Counted from the first letter of the stretch, positions 1 through 8,728 are shown. The stretch is DNA of 45,498 bases from Victivallales bacterium (GCA_018648945.1 JABGQJ010000004.1:1-45498); one strand, 5' to 3'. The notes: generated from the letters alone by a model not told the origin. Program-made: numbers and translations.

Positions 1-415
1 GGCCGATGTTCTGGCCGGCAAGCCCTTGGAGCTGCCGAACGACGGGCAGGCCCTGCTGCATCCGGTCCATGTGCGCGATCTGGCCCGGTCCTTTGTCCTG
101 GCCCTGGATGCCCCGCAGTCAGTGGGCCAGATCTACAACATCTGCCTGGACCGAGCCGTGCCCCTGACCCGCTACCTGGCCGTCACTGCCCAAGCTCTGG
201 GCGCACCCGTGCCCACCATTGACTTCCAGCCCATCGAGACGATCCTGGAACGCCATGGCGACGACATTCACCGAATCGGCCTGCATTTCCTGGCCACTCA
301 CATGTGCTACGACATCCGCAAGGCCCGGGAACAGCTTGGTTACCGGCCCCATATGACCACCGAGGAAGCAATCGAGGAGACGGCCCGTTGGGGTCGCCAC
401 CACCTCAGCCTCTAA
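1..415 (+). CDS. NAD-dependent epimerase/dehydratase, C-terminal part (5' end outside window)
   Basis: The reading frame is open from base 2 and ends in TAA at 413-415, giving about 137 residues of the C-terminal part of a short-chain, extended-SDR type epimerase/dehydratase. The segment HPVHVRDLARSFVLAL is the typical helix after the catalytic core, where such enzymes carry an xVxDLA motif. The tail YDIRKAREQLGYRP followed by an acidic helix (EEAIEETARW) is the usual SDR ending. The Rossmann GxxGxxG motif and the catalytic YxxxK would lie upstream, outside the window. These enzymes act on nucleotide sugars in the cytoplasm, but the substrate cannot be told from this part. The next gene starts 14 bases downstream, so the two are probably co-transcribed. 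The family call is fairly secure; the exact enzyme is unknown. Confidence 0.8.
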   Translation, partial: ADVLAGKPLELPNDGQALLHPVHVRDLARSFVLALDAPQSVGQIYNICLDRAVPLTRYLAVTAQALGAPVPTIDFQPIETILERHGDDIHRIGLHFLATHMCYDIRKAREQLGYRPHMTTEEAIEETARWGRHHLSL

Positions 416-429
416 GGGAGCCTCCTGCC

Positions 430-1101
430 ATGCCTTACACGATCAACAAGACCGCCGCAGTCCCCACTCTCGAAGGCAACTGGGATGCTCCCGTCTGGCA
501 GAACGCCGAGACGCTTTGCATCGCCAACGTCCGCCCGGAGAGCAGCGACCACCGGCCCAATGTCCAGGCCCGGTTCCTCCACGACGGCAGCACCGTCTAC
601 GCCATCTACCGAGTCGAGGATCAGTATGTGCGGGCCGCGCACACCGGCTTCCAGGCCCCCGTTTGCCGCGACAGCTGCGTGGAGTTCTTCTTCCAGCCCC
701 ACGCAGGCCCCGGCTACTTCAACTTCGAGTTCAACTGCGGCGGCACCTTCCTCTGCTCCTACATCCGCGACTGCACGCGTATAGGCGACGACGGTTTTGC
801 CGATTGCCAGATGCTCGGACAGGACGCGGCGGATGCGGTCTCGGTCTACCACAGCCTGCCCGAAACCGTTGATCCGGAGATCACCGAGCCGACCATCTGG
901 ACCCTCCAGTTCGCCATTCCCATCTCGCTGCTGGAGATCTACGCCGGCCCGTTGGGCGATGTGACCGGGAAGGAGTGGACCGCCAATTTCTACAAGTGCG
1001 GCGACGAGACCAGCCATCCCCACTGGATCAGTTGGGTCCCCGTGGACGAGCTGAACTTCCACCTGCCCCGTTGCTTCCAGCCCATCGCGTTCGGGAGCTG
1101 A
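430..1101 (+). CDS. CBM9-like sugar-binding domain protein
   Basis: This is a 223-residue single-domain protein. The ATG at 430 is chosen because AGGGAG lies nine bases upstream and the family-like sequence begins there, although the frame stays open further upstream. It opens with a PTLEGNWDAPVWQNAE-type segment. This is followed by ARFLHDGSTVYAIYRVED, then SCVEFFFQP with FNFEFNCGG, and finally TIWTLQFAIPISLL near the C-terminus. This strand order is that of family 9 carbohydrate-binding modules and the related stand-alone CBM9-like proteins. No signal peptide is visible, so the protein may be cytoplasmic or this domain may have been separated from a secreted relative. A lipoprotein with the same fold lies at 39610-40380. 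The family is likely; the ligand is unknown. Confidence 0.7.
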   Translation: MPYTINKTAAVPTLEGNWDAPVWQNAETLCIANVRPESSDHRPNVQARFLHDGSTVYAIYRVEDQYVRAAHTGFQAPVCRDSCVEFFFQPHAGPGYFNFEFNCGGTFLCSYIRDCTRIGDDGFADCQMLGQDAADAVSVYHSLPETVDPEITEPTIWTLQFAIPISLLEIYAGPLGDVTGKEWTANFYKCGDETSHPHWISWVPVDELNFHLPRCFQPIAFGS

Positions 1102-1128
1102 ACTGAAGAGGCTGTTCCATGGCGGGAT

Positions 1129-1253
1129 CCTGGAGCGCTCGCGGCCTCGCGAGCACGGCGCAAAGCGCCGGGGGACCATCGCCCGCCGAACAGTCATGCT
1201 GTGGATCGGCAGTCATCTGGGATGGGTGGTCGCGAGGCCGCGACCGCTCCAGG
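1129..1253. repeat. REPIN-like inverted repeat of two hairpins
   Basis: Two 26-base arms (1129-1154 and 1228-1253) lie in inverted orientation and match at 24 of 26 positions. Each arm contains its own hairpin: GCTCGCG-GCCT-CGCGAGC in the left arm and GGTCGCG-AGGC-CGCGACC in the right arm. The two mismatches between the arms are paired with each other, turning a C-G pair into a G-C pair, so both stems stay intact. Each stem is flanked on its outer side by the same CCTGGAGCG-type sequence. A third hairpin, CGGCGC-AAA-GCGCCG, lies between them at 1156-1170. This is the architecture of a REP doublet (REPIN). It sits between convergent genes and may also act as a transcription stop. Confidence 0.6.
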
Positions 1254-1321
1254 CCGGCTCTCTCATACATGGTTCCCGCTGGCCAGGAAGAACCCCGCGT
1301 TTGCCGCGAATTCGGTGTGAG

Positions 1322-3562
1322 CTACCGGTAGCGGATGACGACCGTGTTCCAGTTGAGGGAGACCCTTTCGCTGAACTGGCGCGGGCGTCTTCCTGGGCGG
1401 ATCGCGCCGAACTGGACGAGGTGGGGCGCGCGCAACCCCTGGATCTTCGCCAGCCCCTTGGACGGTTCCCAACTCAGCACGGGGGCCGTGCTGCCCTTCG
1501 GCGCGCGGACATCAAGGCAGAGCCCGGGGTAGTGGGTCTTGGTGGTGGACTCCAGGCCCAGGCGGAACTCGCTCGTGTGGGCTGGAATGAGGCGTGTGGT
1601 TTCAGGAGTTTCGCGCCAACCAAGGAAGGAGAGATAGAAGGCCGCTTGATCGGCCCCGCGCCCGCCCTGCCAGGTCGCCTCGGGAGCGATCTTGGCGAGT
1701 TCCTTGGGGGAGTCGTTCAGCAACACCCGCCGCAGACGAACGAGCGAGGGCATGATGTGCGCGGTGTCGCGGTCTATCCGCCACCGCCCCTTCGGGTCTC
1801 TAGCGTTCTCCTGGGCCAGATAGTCCATTTCCAGGGCCATCCCGATAGGCATGACATCGCGATGGAAGCGCCCCACGTCCGGGTCGCTGAAGCGGACCCA
1901 GCGATTGGTGTGCTGGCGCTCCCTGGTCTTCTCGGGGTAGCCGGGGCCGTCGATCTGCCAGCCGGCTGTGTGCCCCCAGAGGTTGGTGGGCCAGGCCCTT
2001 TCTGGGACCGGGTCCATGCTGTGCCAGGGCTGGTGCCTGCGGAAATAGCCGATGCCGACGCTCTTGGCGTAATGATGCACTAGCTCGCGCACGGCGATGT
2101 AGGAGGCAAAGTCGGAGGTCTCGGTATCGCCGACTAGATGCGCCAGCCGGGCCATCGCAATGGCCGGGGCCGCTTCGTCGCCCAGCTCGGCGATGGAGTA
2201 GCGCCCGAAGGACTTCCAGTCGCACTCGTAGGGAGTGACGAAGAGCTTGCGGATCAGCGGCCAGTGCTCGCGGATGGTCTCGGTGTCGCCCGTGTAGTAC
2301 GCGTAGTTCCAGATGGTCTCAAGCAGGTTGGCAGCGAACTTCCCCGCATCGTCGTAACTCCCCCAAGCCCCGATGCCCGGACCAAAGAGCTGGAGCGCCT
2401 CGCGGAAAGGCTTGAAGCGCTCGGGCTGGAGCACGTAGTCGCGCATGTAGCCGCGCAACCCCTGCTTGACGCGTGCCTGCGCCTCGGGGGCGAGGAAGGG
2501 AATGGCCTTGGCGTACCACCTGTCCCCCATGGCCTGCCAGCAGAAGTTCTTGGCGCCGCCGTGGTCCCAGATCTTGTCCCAGTTGCCGTCACGGAACTTC
2601 CAGCTGAAGACCTGTCGGAGACGCTTCTGGGCGGCTTGGGCAACGGGACTAGTCTCAGGCCGGGGATCGCGCGTGGCGACAGTGCTGTGGATGTAGGGAA
2701 GCAGAGGGAAGTCGATGGTATACGATTCCCTGCCCCCAATCCCCAGCCAGGGACCGTAGGGCGTGAGGATCGTGGGGTCTGTCGGTGCTGGGAAGCGCAC
2801 GGGGAAGGGCTCCTTGGCATCACCGTTGCCGTTGGCCTGCCAGGCTAGGCCCAACACAGGTGGCAAGGGAGCCAAGGGAACCGTCTCGGCACCCCAGTCG
2901 TCCCTGATCCGATGGAACTGGATCGTAGTGCGCATCCGCAGCACATCCCCCTCCACCGCGTACTCCTCCTTGGCATGCAGGGGGAATGCCGGGGAGATCC
3001 GGGAGAGCCTGTCACAGCGGTACGCAACGGGCTCGGGAAGGCCCTTCTCCCACTTCCCGGGTTCAGTCGGGGGACGGGCGGGGAAAGCAGTGAAATCCGC
3101 CCCCGCCTGAGGCAGCTTCTGGAAGCCATAGAGCGGCATGACCACGATGTCTCCCGCCTGCTCTGGGAAGGACAAATGCAGGCCGTCTGCCCTCAGTTCC
3201 AGCTTGGTGGCGCGATGCTGCAACACCACCAACGTGGGTACGTCCCAGGTGTGCCACCCCTTGGCTCCTGCATACCAGACGAGCAGCCACGGACGGCTTT
3301 GCATGGTCCCGTCCAGGCTCTGCCCAACATGCAGGATCTTGAGAATGCCCTGTGCCGTCGGCACCGCCAGCCGGGTCGGACCACCGACCTCCGCGCCCGT
3401 GTTGTCGAAGAGAACGAGCGAGCGCTCCGTACTCCGTACCAAGACCGCTGGCGACAACTCCGTGGTCACCACGTCCAGCGGCCCGGCAGGCGGCAGGGGT
3501 TGCGCCACCCCGGTCGCGCTCAGGACCACCAGGACAAAGACAAGCTGGCGCCAACAGGTCAT
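1322..3562 (-). CDS. Secreted protein with probable (alpha/alpha) barrel, unknown function
   Basis: This is a 746-residue protein. The ATG at 3562 is supported by GGGAGAG, which overlaps the stop codon of the upstream sulfatase gene, and by the signal peptide that starts there (basic MTCWRQ, then LVFVLVVLSATGVA, then a cut near AQ). The first 300 residues look beta-rich. The part from about residue 320 to 600 is rich in Trp and Tyr and in helical repeats (WKFRDGNWDKIW, LLETIWNYAYYTGD, HWPLIRKLF). This resembles six-hairpin glycosidases and glycan lyases, but I do not recognise a named family or catalytic motif. The gene follows a sulfatase by only ten bases, so the two are co-transcribed, which suggests a role in breaking down or sensing a sulfated glycan. 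That role is inferred from context. Confidence 0.6.
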   Translation of the reverse strand: MTCWRQLVFVLVVLSATGVAQPLPPAGPLDVVTTELSPAVLVRSTERSLVLFDNTGAEVGGPTRLAVPTAQGILKILHVGQSLDGTMQSRPWLLVWYAGAKGWHTWDVPTLVVLQHRATKLELRADGLHLSFPEQAGDIVVMPLYGFQKLPQAGADFTAFPARPPTEPGKWEKGLPEPVAYRCDRLSRISPAFPLHAKEEYAVEGDVLRMRTTIQFHRIRDDWGAETVPLAPLPPVLGLAWQANGNGDAKEPFPVRFPAPTDPTILTPYGPWLGIGGRESYTIDFPLLPYIHSTVATRDPRPETSPVAQAAQKRLRQVFSWKFRDGNWDKIWDHGGAKNFCWQAMGDRWYAKAIPFLAPEAQARVKQGLRGYMRDYVLQPERFKPFREALQLFGPGIGAWGSYDDAGKFAANLLETIWNYAYYTGDTETIREHWPLIRKLFVTPYECDWKSFGRYSIAELGDEAAPAIAMARLAHLVGDTETSDFASYIAVRELVHHYAKSVGIGYFRRHQPWHSMDPVPERAWPTNLWGHTAGWQIDGPGYPEKTRERQHTNRWVRFSDPDVGRFHRDVMPIGMALEMDYLAQENARDPKGRWRIDRDTAHIMPSLVRLRRVLLNDSPKELAKIAPEATWQGGRGADQAAFYLSFLGWRETPETTRLIPAHTSEFRLGLESTTKTHYPGLCLDVRAPKGSTAPVLSWEPSKGLAKIQGLRAPHLVQFGAIRPGRRPRQFSERVSLNWNTVVIRYR

Positions 3563-3572
3563 CGCGCTCTCC

Positions 3573-5033
3573 CTACCGCTTCGCATACCCCCGCGGATCG
3601 TCGTTGTGGGGAACCACGTCGCTGGTTTGCAGGTACCAGTCGAGCAGGCGTTGCTCAAGCTTGCTCTGCATCGCTGACAGAGCTGGGTCGCCATAGCGGT
3701 TGTTGAGCTCCTGCGGATCGGTCCCAAGCTCGTACAGTTCGCACACGCCCTGCCGCCGTCGGACCAACTTGTGGGTCATCGTGCGGATCATCACGGCGCG
3801 CTCGACACTCTCGGGATTCTCGCCCTGCTGCATGATCTTGGGGTAGTAGATCGCCTCGGGTTTGCTGGCGAAGGCGGGGCGTCCATCCCAATACTCGGAA
3901 GCGTTGGGTTCATGGGTGTCGTAGCCGCCCTCGGCGAAAATGGCGCGGTCGGGATCCCCGGAAGCGCCATGCAGCTGGGGGACGAGGGATCGGCTGAAGT
4001 GAGTGTGTTCCGCCTCGACGCCCGCTAGCTCGAGCACGGTGGCCATGAGATCCTGGCACTCGATGGGCTCGTTCACCACATGTCCCTTTGCGCCCTTGGG
4101 CAGACGGACGATCATGGGGATGCGGGTCAGACAGTCGTCCAGGCCGCTGGGCCATTTCTCGACCAGCCCGAAATCCCCGGCCCAGTCGCCATGGTCGGAG
4201 AAAAAGAGAATGACCGTGTCGTCGGCGTGCCCGCTCTCCTCAAGCGCTTCCAGCAGCTTGCCGAGCATGTAGTCGACGAAACCGATCATGCCCAGGTAAA
4301 CGGCGTTGATCTTGCGCAGAAAGCTCTGGTCCAGTTCGTCCAACCGACGGTTCTTGCGGATAAGCTGGAAGTAGTCGGGCTTGTTGGCCAGTTCGGCGGG
4401 GCGCAGGGGAGGCAGCGTGTCCGGATCGATCGAGTCGTGCCAGGGCTGGGGGGCACGGAACGGACAGTGGGGGAAGCTGATGGGGAGATATAGCAGGAAC
4501 GGGTTCTCGGGGTTCGTGCCGAGGAAGTCGATAGCGCCCTGGACACTCCGGTAGTCGTGGTGGGCTTCGGCCGGTCCCTCGGGGGGATCGTTCAGGAAGC
4601 TGTAGTAGCGTGGATCGTCCAGGGAGTAGGGATTGCAGGCCCTCTTGGTGAATGTCGGGCCCTCGCTGCGGCGGACGTTGACCTCGCTGACGCTGTCGGC
4701 AAAGCTCTCGGTGGCGAGCAGATCGTTCTTGCCCCACCAAGCCACATCGTATCCCGCGCGCTTCATGTACTTGAGCAGGTTGGGCTCGTGCGGACGCAGC
4801 AGGTGCCACAGCGTCCGATGCCCGCTCACATGCGGGTACCAACCAGTCATGAAGCTGCAGCGGGAGGGCGAGCAGACGGTGTGCTGCACATGGCATTGAT
4901 CGAAGCGGACGCCCTCGGCAGCCAACCGGTCGATGTGGGGCGTCTGCGCCACCGGATGGCCGTAACATCCGAGGCTCTCAGCACGCATTTCGTCGGGATT
5001 GAAGAGGATGAAGTTCAGAGGCTTCTTGGCCAT
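3573..5033 (-). CDS. Sulfatase (formylglycine-dependent, S1 type)
   Basis: This 486-residue enzyme hydrolyses sulfate esters, most often on glycans in this kind of genomic setting. The signature CSPSR is at residues 54-58. Cys54 should be converted to formylglycine by a sulfatase-maturing enzyme, which is not in the window. Metal-site residues are visible at the N-terminus (NPDEMRAESLGCYG, with Asp14 and Glu15) and in FFSDHGDW (Asp280, His281). The start is ATG 5033, preceded by GGAG at about eight bases; an in-frame upstream ATG lacks these features. There is no clear signal peptide, which is unusual for a glycan sulfatase and may mean the protein acts inside the cell. It is divergent from the pectate lyase gene and leads a two-gene operon. 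The family is certain; the substrate is unknown. Confidence 0.93.
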   Translation of the reverse strand: MAKKPLNFILFNPDEMRAESLGCYGHPVAQTPHIDRLAAEGVRFDQCHVQHTVCSPSRCSFMTGWYPHVSGHRTLWHLLRPHEPNLLKYMKRAGYDVAWWGKNDLLATESFADSVSEVNVRRSEGPTFTKRACNPYSLDDPRYYSFLNDPPEGPAEAHHDYRSVQGAIDFLGTNPENPFLLYLPISFPHCPFRAPQPWHDSIDPDTLPPLRPAELANKPDYFQLIRKNRRLDELDQSFLRKINAVYLGMIGFVDYMLGKLLEALEESGHADDTVILFFSDHGDWAGDFGLVEKWPSGLDDCLTRIPMIVRLPKGAKGHVVNEPIECQDLMATVLELAGVEAEHTHFSRSLVPQLHGASGDPDRAIFAEGGYDTHEPNASEYWDGRPAFASKPEAIYYPKIMQQGENPESVERAVMIRTMTHKLVRRRQGVCELYELGTDPQELNNRYGDPALSAMQSKLEQRLLDWYLQTSDVVPHNDDPRGYAKR

Positions 5034-5196
5034 ATCGGTCTCCGGAGGTTGGTGCGCTCGAAGCCCCAACCATAGCGCAGGATGCTTGCGGCGGCGAGAA
5101 CAGATCGTGCGCGGACTTTCGGGAGGCTCCGACCTGCGCTAGGGTACGATAGATACCGGGTTCCACCATCCACTGGACGACACGGGAAGACCCATC

Positions 5197-6663
5197 ATGA
5201 AGAATAGCCTCCCGAACTGGCGGCAAACGACCTGTCTGCTCCTGACCCTGGCCTCCCTGGCCTCCGGCGCGGACTTGCCGGCAGAAGCTCGCGAAGGCTT
5301 GCGCAAGGCCTGCGACCATTGGGCCAACAAGGTGGCGGCAAACGGTGGCTTCGTCTGGGAGTACTCCACGGACTTTACCACCCGGCGTCGCGGGGAGAGC
5401 AAAGACCTGCCCCAGAGCACGGTGTGGGTGCAGGCGGGCACGCCCATGGTCGGCGAAGCGTTCCTGGCCGCCTATCGCGCCACGGGCGAGAAACCCTACC
5501 TGGATGCCGCCCTTGCTGCCGGGCACTGCCTGGCCTACGGGCAACTGGAATCGGGCGGCTGGACCTACAGCATCGAGTTCGATCCCAAGCGGAACCGCAA
5601 TCACTACCATCACCTGGACGGTACCGGCAAGGCGAAGCGCAACACCACCACTTTCGACGACAACAACACCCAGAGCGCCACCCGTTTTCTCATGCGCCTC
5701 GACCAGTACGTGGACGATCCCAAGGTCGATGCCGCCGTCGAGCGCGCCCTCGGTTGCTTCCTCAAGGCCCAGTTCACCGGGGGCAAGTGGGACGGAGCCT
5801 GGCCGCAACGCTTCCCCGCGCCCCAGAAGGGCTACGGCGGCTTGCCCACTTACAACGACAACACCATGAGCGACTGCGTCAAGACCGTGCTCCTGGCCTG
5901 GGAACTGTATGAGAAGGACGAGTACCTGCAGTCGGTGAAGCGTTGCCTGGAGTTCTATCTCCGCAGCCAGCAACCCGCGCCCCAGACTGCTTGGGCCCAG
6001 CAGTACGACAAGGATCTCAAGCCCGCTTGGGCGCGCCGGTTCGAGCCGCCCTCGGTCACTGGTGGAGAGTCTTGCGGCAACTGCCAGTTGCTCATGGACA
6101 TGTACGGACGCTTCGGCGACCGCCGCTACCTCGAGGCCGTGGGGAAGGCCGTGGACTGGTACAAGCGCAGTCGGATCGGCGGCACGGAGACAAACGGAGT
6201 CTGGGCCCGCTTCTACGAGGTGGGCACCAATAAGCCGCTGTACTTCACAAGAAAGTACGAACTCACCTTCAAGGATGACGATTTGCCAGTCCACTACTCC
6301 TTCAAGAGCAGCTACGGCGTCAACCGCATGATGAAGCGCTACGAGGCCCTGCGCAAAGCCCCGCCACCCAAACCCCGGGTGGCCAAGAAGGGAGAGCCCA
6401 GCGCTGCCGAGCACAAGGCGCGCGCAGCGGCCCTGGCCCCCAAGGTCCAGAAGCTGCTCGCCACTCAGGACGAGCTGGGGCGCTGGACGAAACTCGTCGG
6501 CCGCGTGGAACAAGTGAAGGACAAGGAGGGACGAATCAAGCGCGTGATCGACAAGGAAAACAAGCTGTCGATGATCTACTCACGGACGTTCGTGGGCAAC
6601 GTCCGTCTCCTCGCCAACTACCTGACCGCCGTTCAGGGCGGACCGAAGATGAAGGACAAGTAA
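5197..6663 (+). CDS. Pectate lyase, PL10-like
   Basis: This is a 488-residue secreted protein with a signal peptide (MKNSLPNWRQ, then TCLLLTLASLASGA). The core matches polysaccharide lyase family 10: GKWDGAWPQRFP at 196-207, TYNDNTM at 218-224, and WAQQYDKDLKPAWARRFEPP at 266-285 followed by SVTGGES. PL10 enzymes have an (alpha/alpha) toroid and cleave polygalacturonate by beta-elimination using an arginine base and calcium. An extra C-terminal segment of about 100 residues is rich in Lys and Ala (PPPKPRVAKKGEPSAAEHKA) and is not part of the core. The next gene (DUF1573) starts one base after the TAA, so the two are coupled. The family is well supported; activity on pectin rather than another uronan is inferred. 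Confidence 0.82.
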   Translation: MKNSLPNWRQTTCLLLTLASLASGADLPAEAREGLRKACDHWANKVAANGGFVWEYSTDFTTRRRGESKDLPQSTVWVQAGTPMVGEAFLAAYRATGEKPYLDAALAAGHCLAYGQLESGGWTYSIEFDPKRNRNHYHHLDGTGKAKRNTTTFDDNNTQSATRFLMRLDQYVDDPKVDAAVERALGCFLKAQFTGGKWDGAWPQRFPAPQKGYGGLPTYNDNTMSDCVKTVLLAWELYEKDEYLQSVKRCLEFYLRSQQPAPQTAWAQQYDKDLKPAWARRFEPPSVTGGESCGNCQLLMDMYGRFGDRRYLEAVGKAVDWYKRSRIGGTETNGVWARFYEVGTNKPLYFTRKYELTFKDDDLPVHYSFKSSYGVNRMMKRYEALRKAPPPKPRVAKKGEPSAAEHKARAAALAPKVQKLLATQDELGRWTKLVGRVEQVKDKEGRIKRVIDKENKLSMIYSRTFVGNVRLLANYLTAVQGGPKMKDK

Positions 6664-6664
6664 C

Positions 6665-7318
6665 ATGGTGCGTTTGCTGCTTGGAGCGCTGGTGGTCGGC
6701 ATCGCCGCATTTGGCGGGGGACTGGTATGGGAGAACGAGGCGATTGAGTTCAAGGTGAAGCCGGGCGACACCGAGGCAAAGGTGGAGTTCCGCTTTGCCA
6801 ACAAGGGCAGGCGCCCGGTCAGGATCCTGCGGCTCCGCACCACCTGCGGCTGCACCGCCGCCGTGGCCGACAAGCAGGTCTATCAGCGAGGGGAGACGGG
6901 CAGTGTGACCGCAACCTTCCGCTTTCAGGGGCGGACGGGAGTGCAGCTTAAAACCGTGAGGGTGACAACGGACGACCCCAAGAAGCCCACCACCACGCTA
7001 CAGCTCACCGGCACGCTGCCATGGAATGTGCGCCTCAACGAGCGCCTGCTGATCTGGAAGCTAGGGAGCGCCCCCATCCCCCTGGAGGTGTTCGTGCAAA
7101 CGAACCCTGACCAGGATCTCAAGCTGGCCAAGGTCGATCTCGATAGCCGTGCCTTTTCCTGCAAGCTCAAATCCACCAAGACGCCCGGGCGGTACCGGCT
7201 CGTCTTTACTCCGCGCAGCACCGCAGAGGCAACACAAGGGGTCGCTGCGCTCAGGACGAAGCCGAAACTCAACAACGCCGAGGTCGCTCGGAGCCGCATC
7301 TTCCTGTACGTGAAGTAG
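6665..7318 (+). CDS. DUF1573 domain protein, exported
   Basis: This is a 217-residue protein beginning with a hydrophobic signal-like segment (LLLGALVVGIAAFGGGLVW). Residues 20-110 form the DUF1573 immunoglobulin-like domain, with the typical FRFANKGRRPVRILRLRTTCGCT strand pair, a CGC motif at about residues 60-62, and a GxVTATF strand. This family is abundant in Planctomycetes, Verrucomicrobia and Bacteroidetes and is thought to be extracytoplasmic; no biochemical role is established. The gene starts directly after the pectate lyase stop codon (TAAcATG), so it belongs to the same transcript. A convergent hairpin terminator follows at 7347-7379. Confidence 0.8.
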   Translation: MVRLLLGALVVGIAAFGGGLVWENEAIEFKVKPGDTEAKVEFRFANKGRRPVRILRLRTTCGCTAAVADKQVYQRGETGSVTATFRFQGRTGVQLKTVRVTTDDPKKPTTTLQLTGTLPWNVRLNERLLIWKLGSAPIPLEVFVQTNPDQDLKLAKVDLDSRAFSCKLKSTKTPGRYRLVFTPRSTAEATQGVAALRTKPKLNNAEVARSRIFLYVK

Positions 7319-7346
7319 CGAACACGGCAACCAGCCCAGACGCGGA

Positions 7347-7379
7347 ACGGCCCGGTGCCAGAAGAGGCGACCGGGCCGT
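7347..7379. terminator. Bidirectional stem-loop terminator
   Basis: A perfect ten-base stem, ACGGCCCGGT pairing with ACCGGGCCGT, encloses a 13-base loop. It lies between the convergent ends of the DUF1573 gene (stop at 7318) and the prepilin-like gene (stop at 7397). There is no strong T-tract on either side, so the efficiency is uncertain. Confidence 0.6.
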
Positions 7380-7396
7380 GGAGGGTAGAAGGGGGG

Positions 7397-8041
7397 CTAC
7401 TGGAGCTTGACCGAACCGTAGCCGGATTGCCAGAGGCTCACGTCGTTCCAGCCGAGGAACGAGCCGTCGCTGTTGATATCACCGGCGGAGCGGGAGTCGG
7501 AATGGCCATCGACATAGCCGACGTTGGCGCGGCCAAGATGGCGGGCCGAGACACGGCCCGCAGCGTTGCTCTGGATCCACTCGTAGTTGGTGTCGAGAAC
7601 CAGTCCCATCTCAGACGGGGAGCGGGTGCCGCCTCCGAAGATGTAGCTCCGAGTCCTGCCGTAGTAGAAGGTGGACATGCAGTAGTCGTAGGCAAACTGC
7701 TCGGCCTTGTTCGTGCGGGCGCTGACCGGGCAACGGAACGCATCCATGGACTTCACATAGTCGTAGACCAAGGGCTGGTAGTTGCCGTAGGTGGTAAGCA
7801 CCTTGCTGCCATTGTAGAACGCCACGCCGTCCAGATTCCCGCTTTCCCTGACGAAGGTGTCGTCGTTGTCGTCCAGGTACATGGTCCAGGCGAGCATCAC
7901 CTGTTTCACATTGCCCGTGCAACTGATCGCTCTGGCCTTGGCGCGCGCCTGTTGCAGGGCCGGGAGCAGCATGGATGCAAGAATGGCGATGATCGCGATC
8001 ACAACGAGCAACTCGATGAGGGTGAAACGTTTGCGGTTCAT
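7397..8041 (-). CDS. Prepilin-like pseudopilin with H-X9-DG C-terminal motif
   Basis: This is a 214-residue protein with a type IV prepilin leader: short basic MNRKR, then [20 protein letters not shown] with Glu at +5 of the mature form. It would be cleaved before the Phe by a prepilin peptidase and N-methylated. Here the residue before the cut is Arg, not the usual Gly. Near the C-terminus [12 protein letters not shown] fits the H-X9-DG motif seen in very large pseudopilin-like families of Lentisphaerae, Planctomycetes and Verrucomicrobia, whose function is unknown. The start is ATG 8041 with AGGA about six bases upstream. The gene is monocistronic and ends against a convergent terminator. 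A promoter candidate lies at 8153-8182. Confidence 0.88.
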   Translation of the reverse strand: MNRKRFTLIELLVVIAIIAILASMLLPALQQARAKARAISCTGNVKQVMLAWTMYLDDNDDTFVRESGNLDGVAFYNGSKVLTTYGNYQPLVYDYVKSMDAFRCPVSARTNKAEQFAYDYCMSTFYYGRTRSYIFGGGTRSPSEMGLVLDTNYEWIQSNAAGRVSARHLGRANVGYVDGHSDSRSAGDINSDGSFLGWNDVSLWQSGYGSVKLQ

Positions 8042-8152
8042 GTTCGTCCTGTTTTCTTGGTGGTGGCACGGTGGCCTTGGGGGCGCGATTGCCTCGTAGG
8101 CAGAATCTGAACTTTACTGGAAATAGCGCCGGAAGCAAGGCTGTCCTTTGAT

Positions 8153-8182
8153 ATTTTACCAATACGAAACTCCTTGCGGCAA
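8153..8182 (-). promoter_or_regulatory. Sigma-70-like promoter of the prepilin-like gene
   Basis: On the minus strand TTGCCG (8182-8177, 4 of 6 to consensus) is followed after 18 bases by TAAAAT (8158-8153, 5 of 6). It lies in an AT-rich patch about 105 bases before the ATG at 8041. The -35 box is inside a near-palindrome, CCTTGC-G-GCAAGG, which could be an operator. Confidence 0.4.
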
Positions 8183-8728
8183 GGGCTGTCCACGTGGCCT
8201 TATTCCTACCTGAATTCCATGTGAATGCGGTATGGCCAGATCCGAGATCGGCTAACGGCTCCCACTCTAATTTCGACCCTAACTACGGCATGGGTTCCAC
8301 GCTTCCGAGCCTTCCGGCAGATGCCCACTCCCCATCGTTCCAGGGCGTTGCCACCGGAACCCTGGGTTGCACGGAGCGCGCCTGGGAACGCCGCTCTCCC
8401 GAGCGGCTCTTCAGGGCGTCTGGCCCGTGGGTGCACTTTGCCGCTTCCCCATGGGGTATGGAGGACAGTCCCTCTTCCGTCCCTCCTTCGTAGCCGGAGC
8501 ATCCCTGCTCCTCGACACCAAGTGCGCTCTCCCCGCACGGCCCTGGCAGCGGGGCTTTCCCCGGTGCGCCCGGCGGTCCGCCGACCCCTTCTGCCTACCG
8601 CCGTCTACCGTCTGCCCGCGCTGGACCAACTGGAAATGTGGCCGTCGCACGAGCGATCACCGACCGGGCACAACCCCCAAAGCCAATGCGTCCAACACTG
8701 CCTTCCCCACTTCTCCGCCCCAGGTGAG
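8183..8728. other. Gene-free stretch with one hairpin
   Basis: No credible gene is seen between the prepilin promoter and the HepT stop codon. Open frames here have no ribosome-binding site and no recognisable motif, and they run into the toxin-antitoxin genes on the other strand. A hairpin GCCGCTC-TCCC-GAGCGGC lies at 8390-8407, preceded by CCTGGGAACG. It recalls the arms of the REPIN-like element at 1129-1253 in layout but not in sequence. Confidence 0.5.

Noticed and set aside
4978..6513. 511-codon minus-strand frame opposite the pectate lyase
   Set aside because: The pectate lyase frame has a signal peptide and PL10 motifs; the opposite frame overlaps the sulfatase start and shows no family features.
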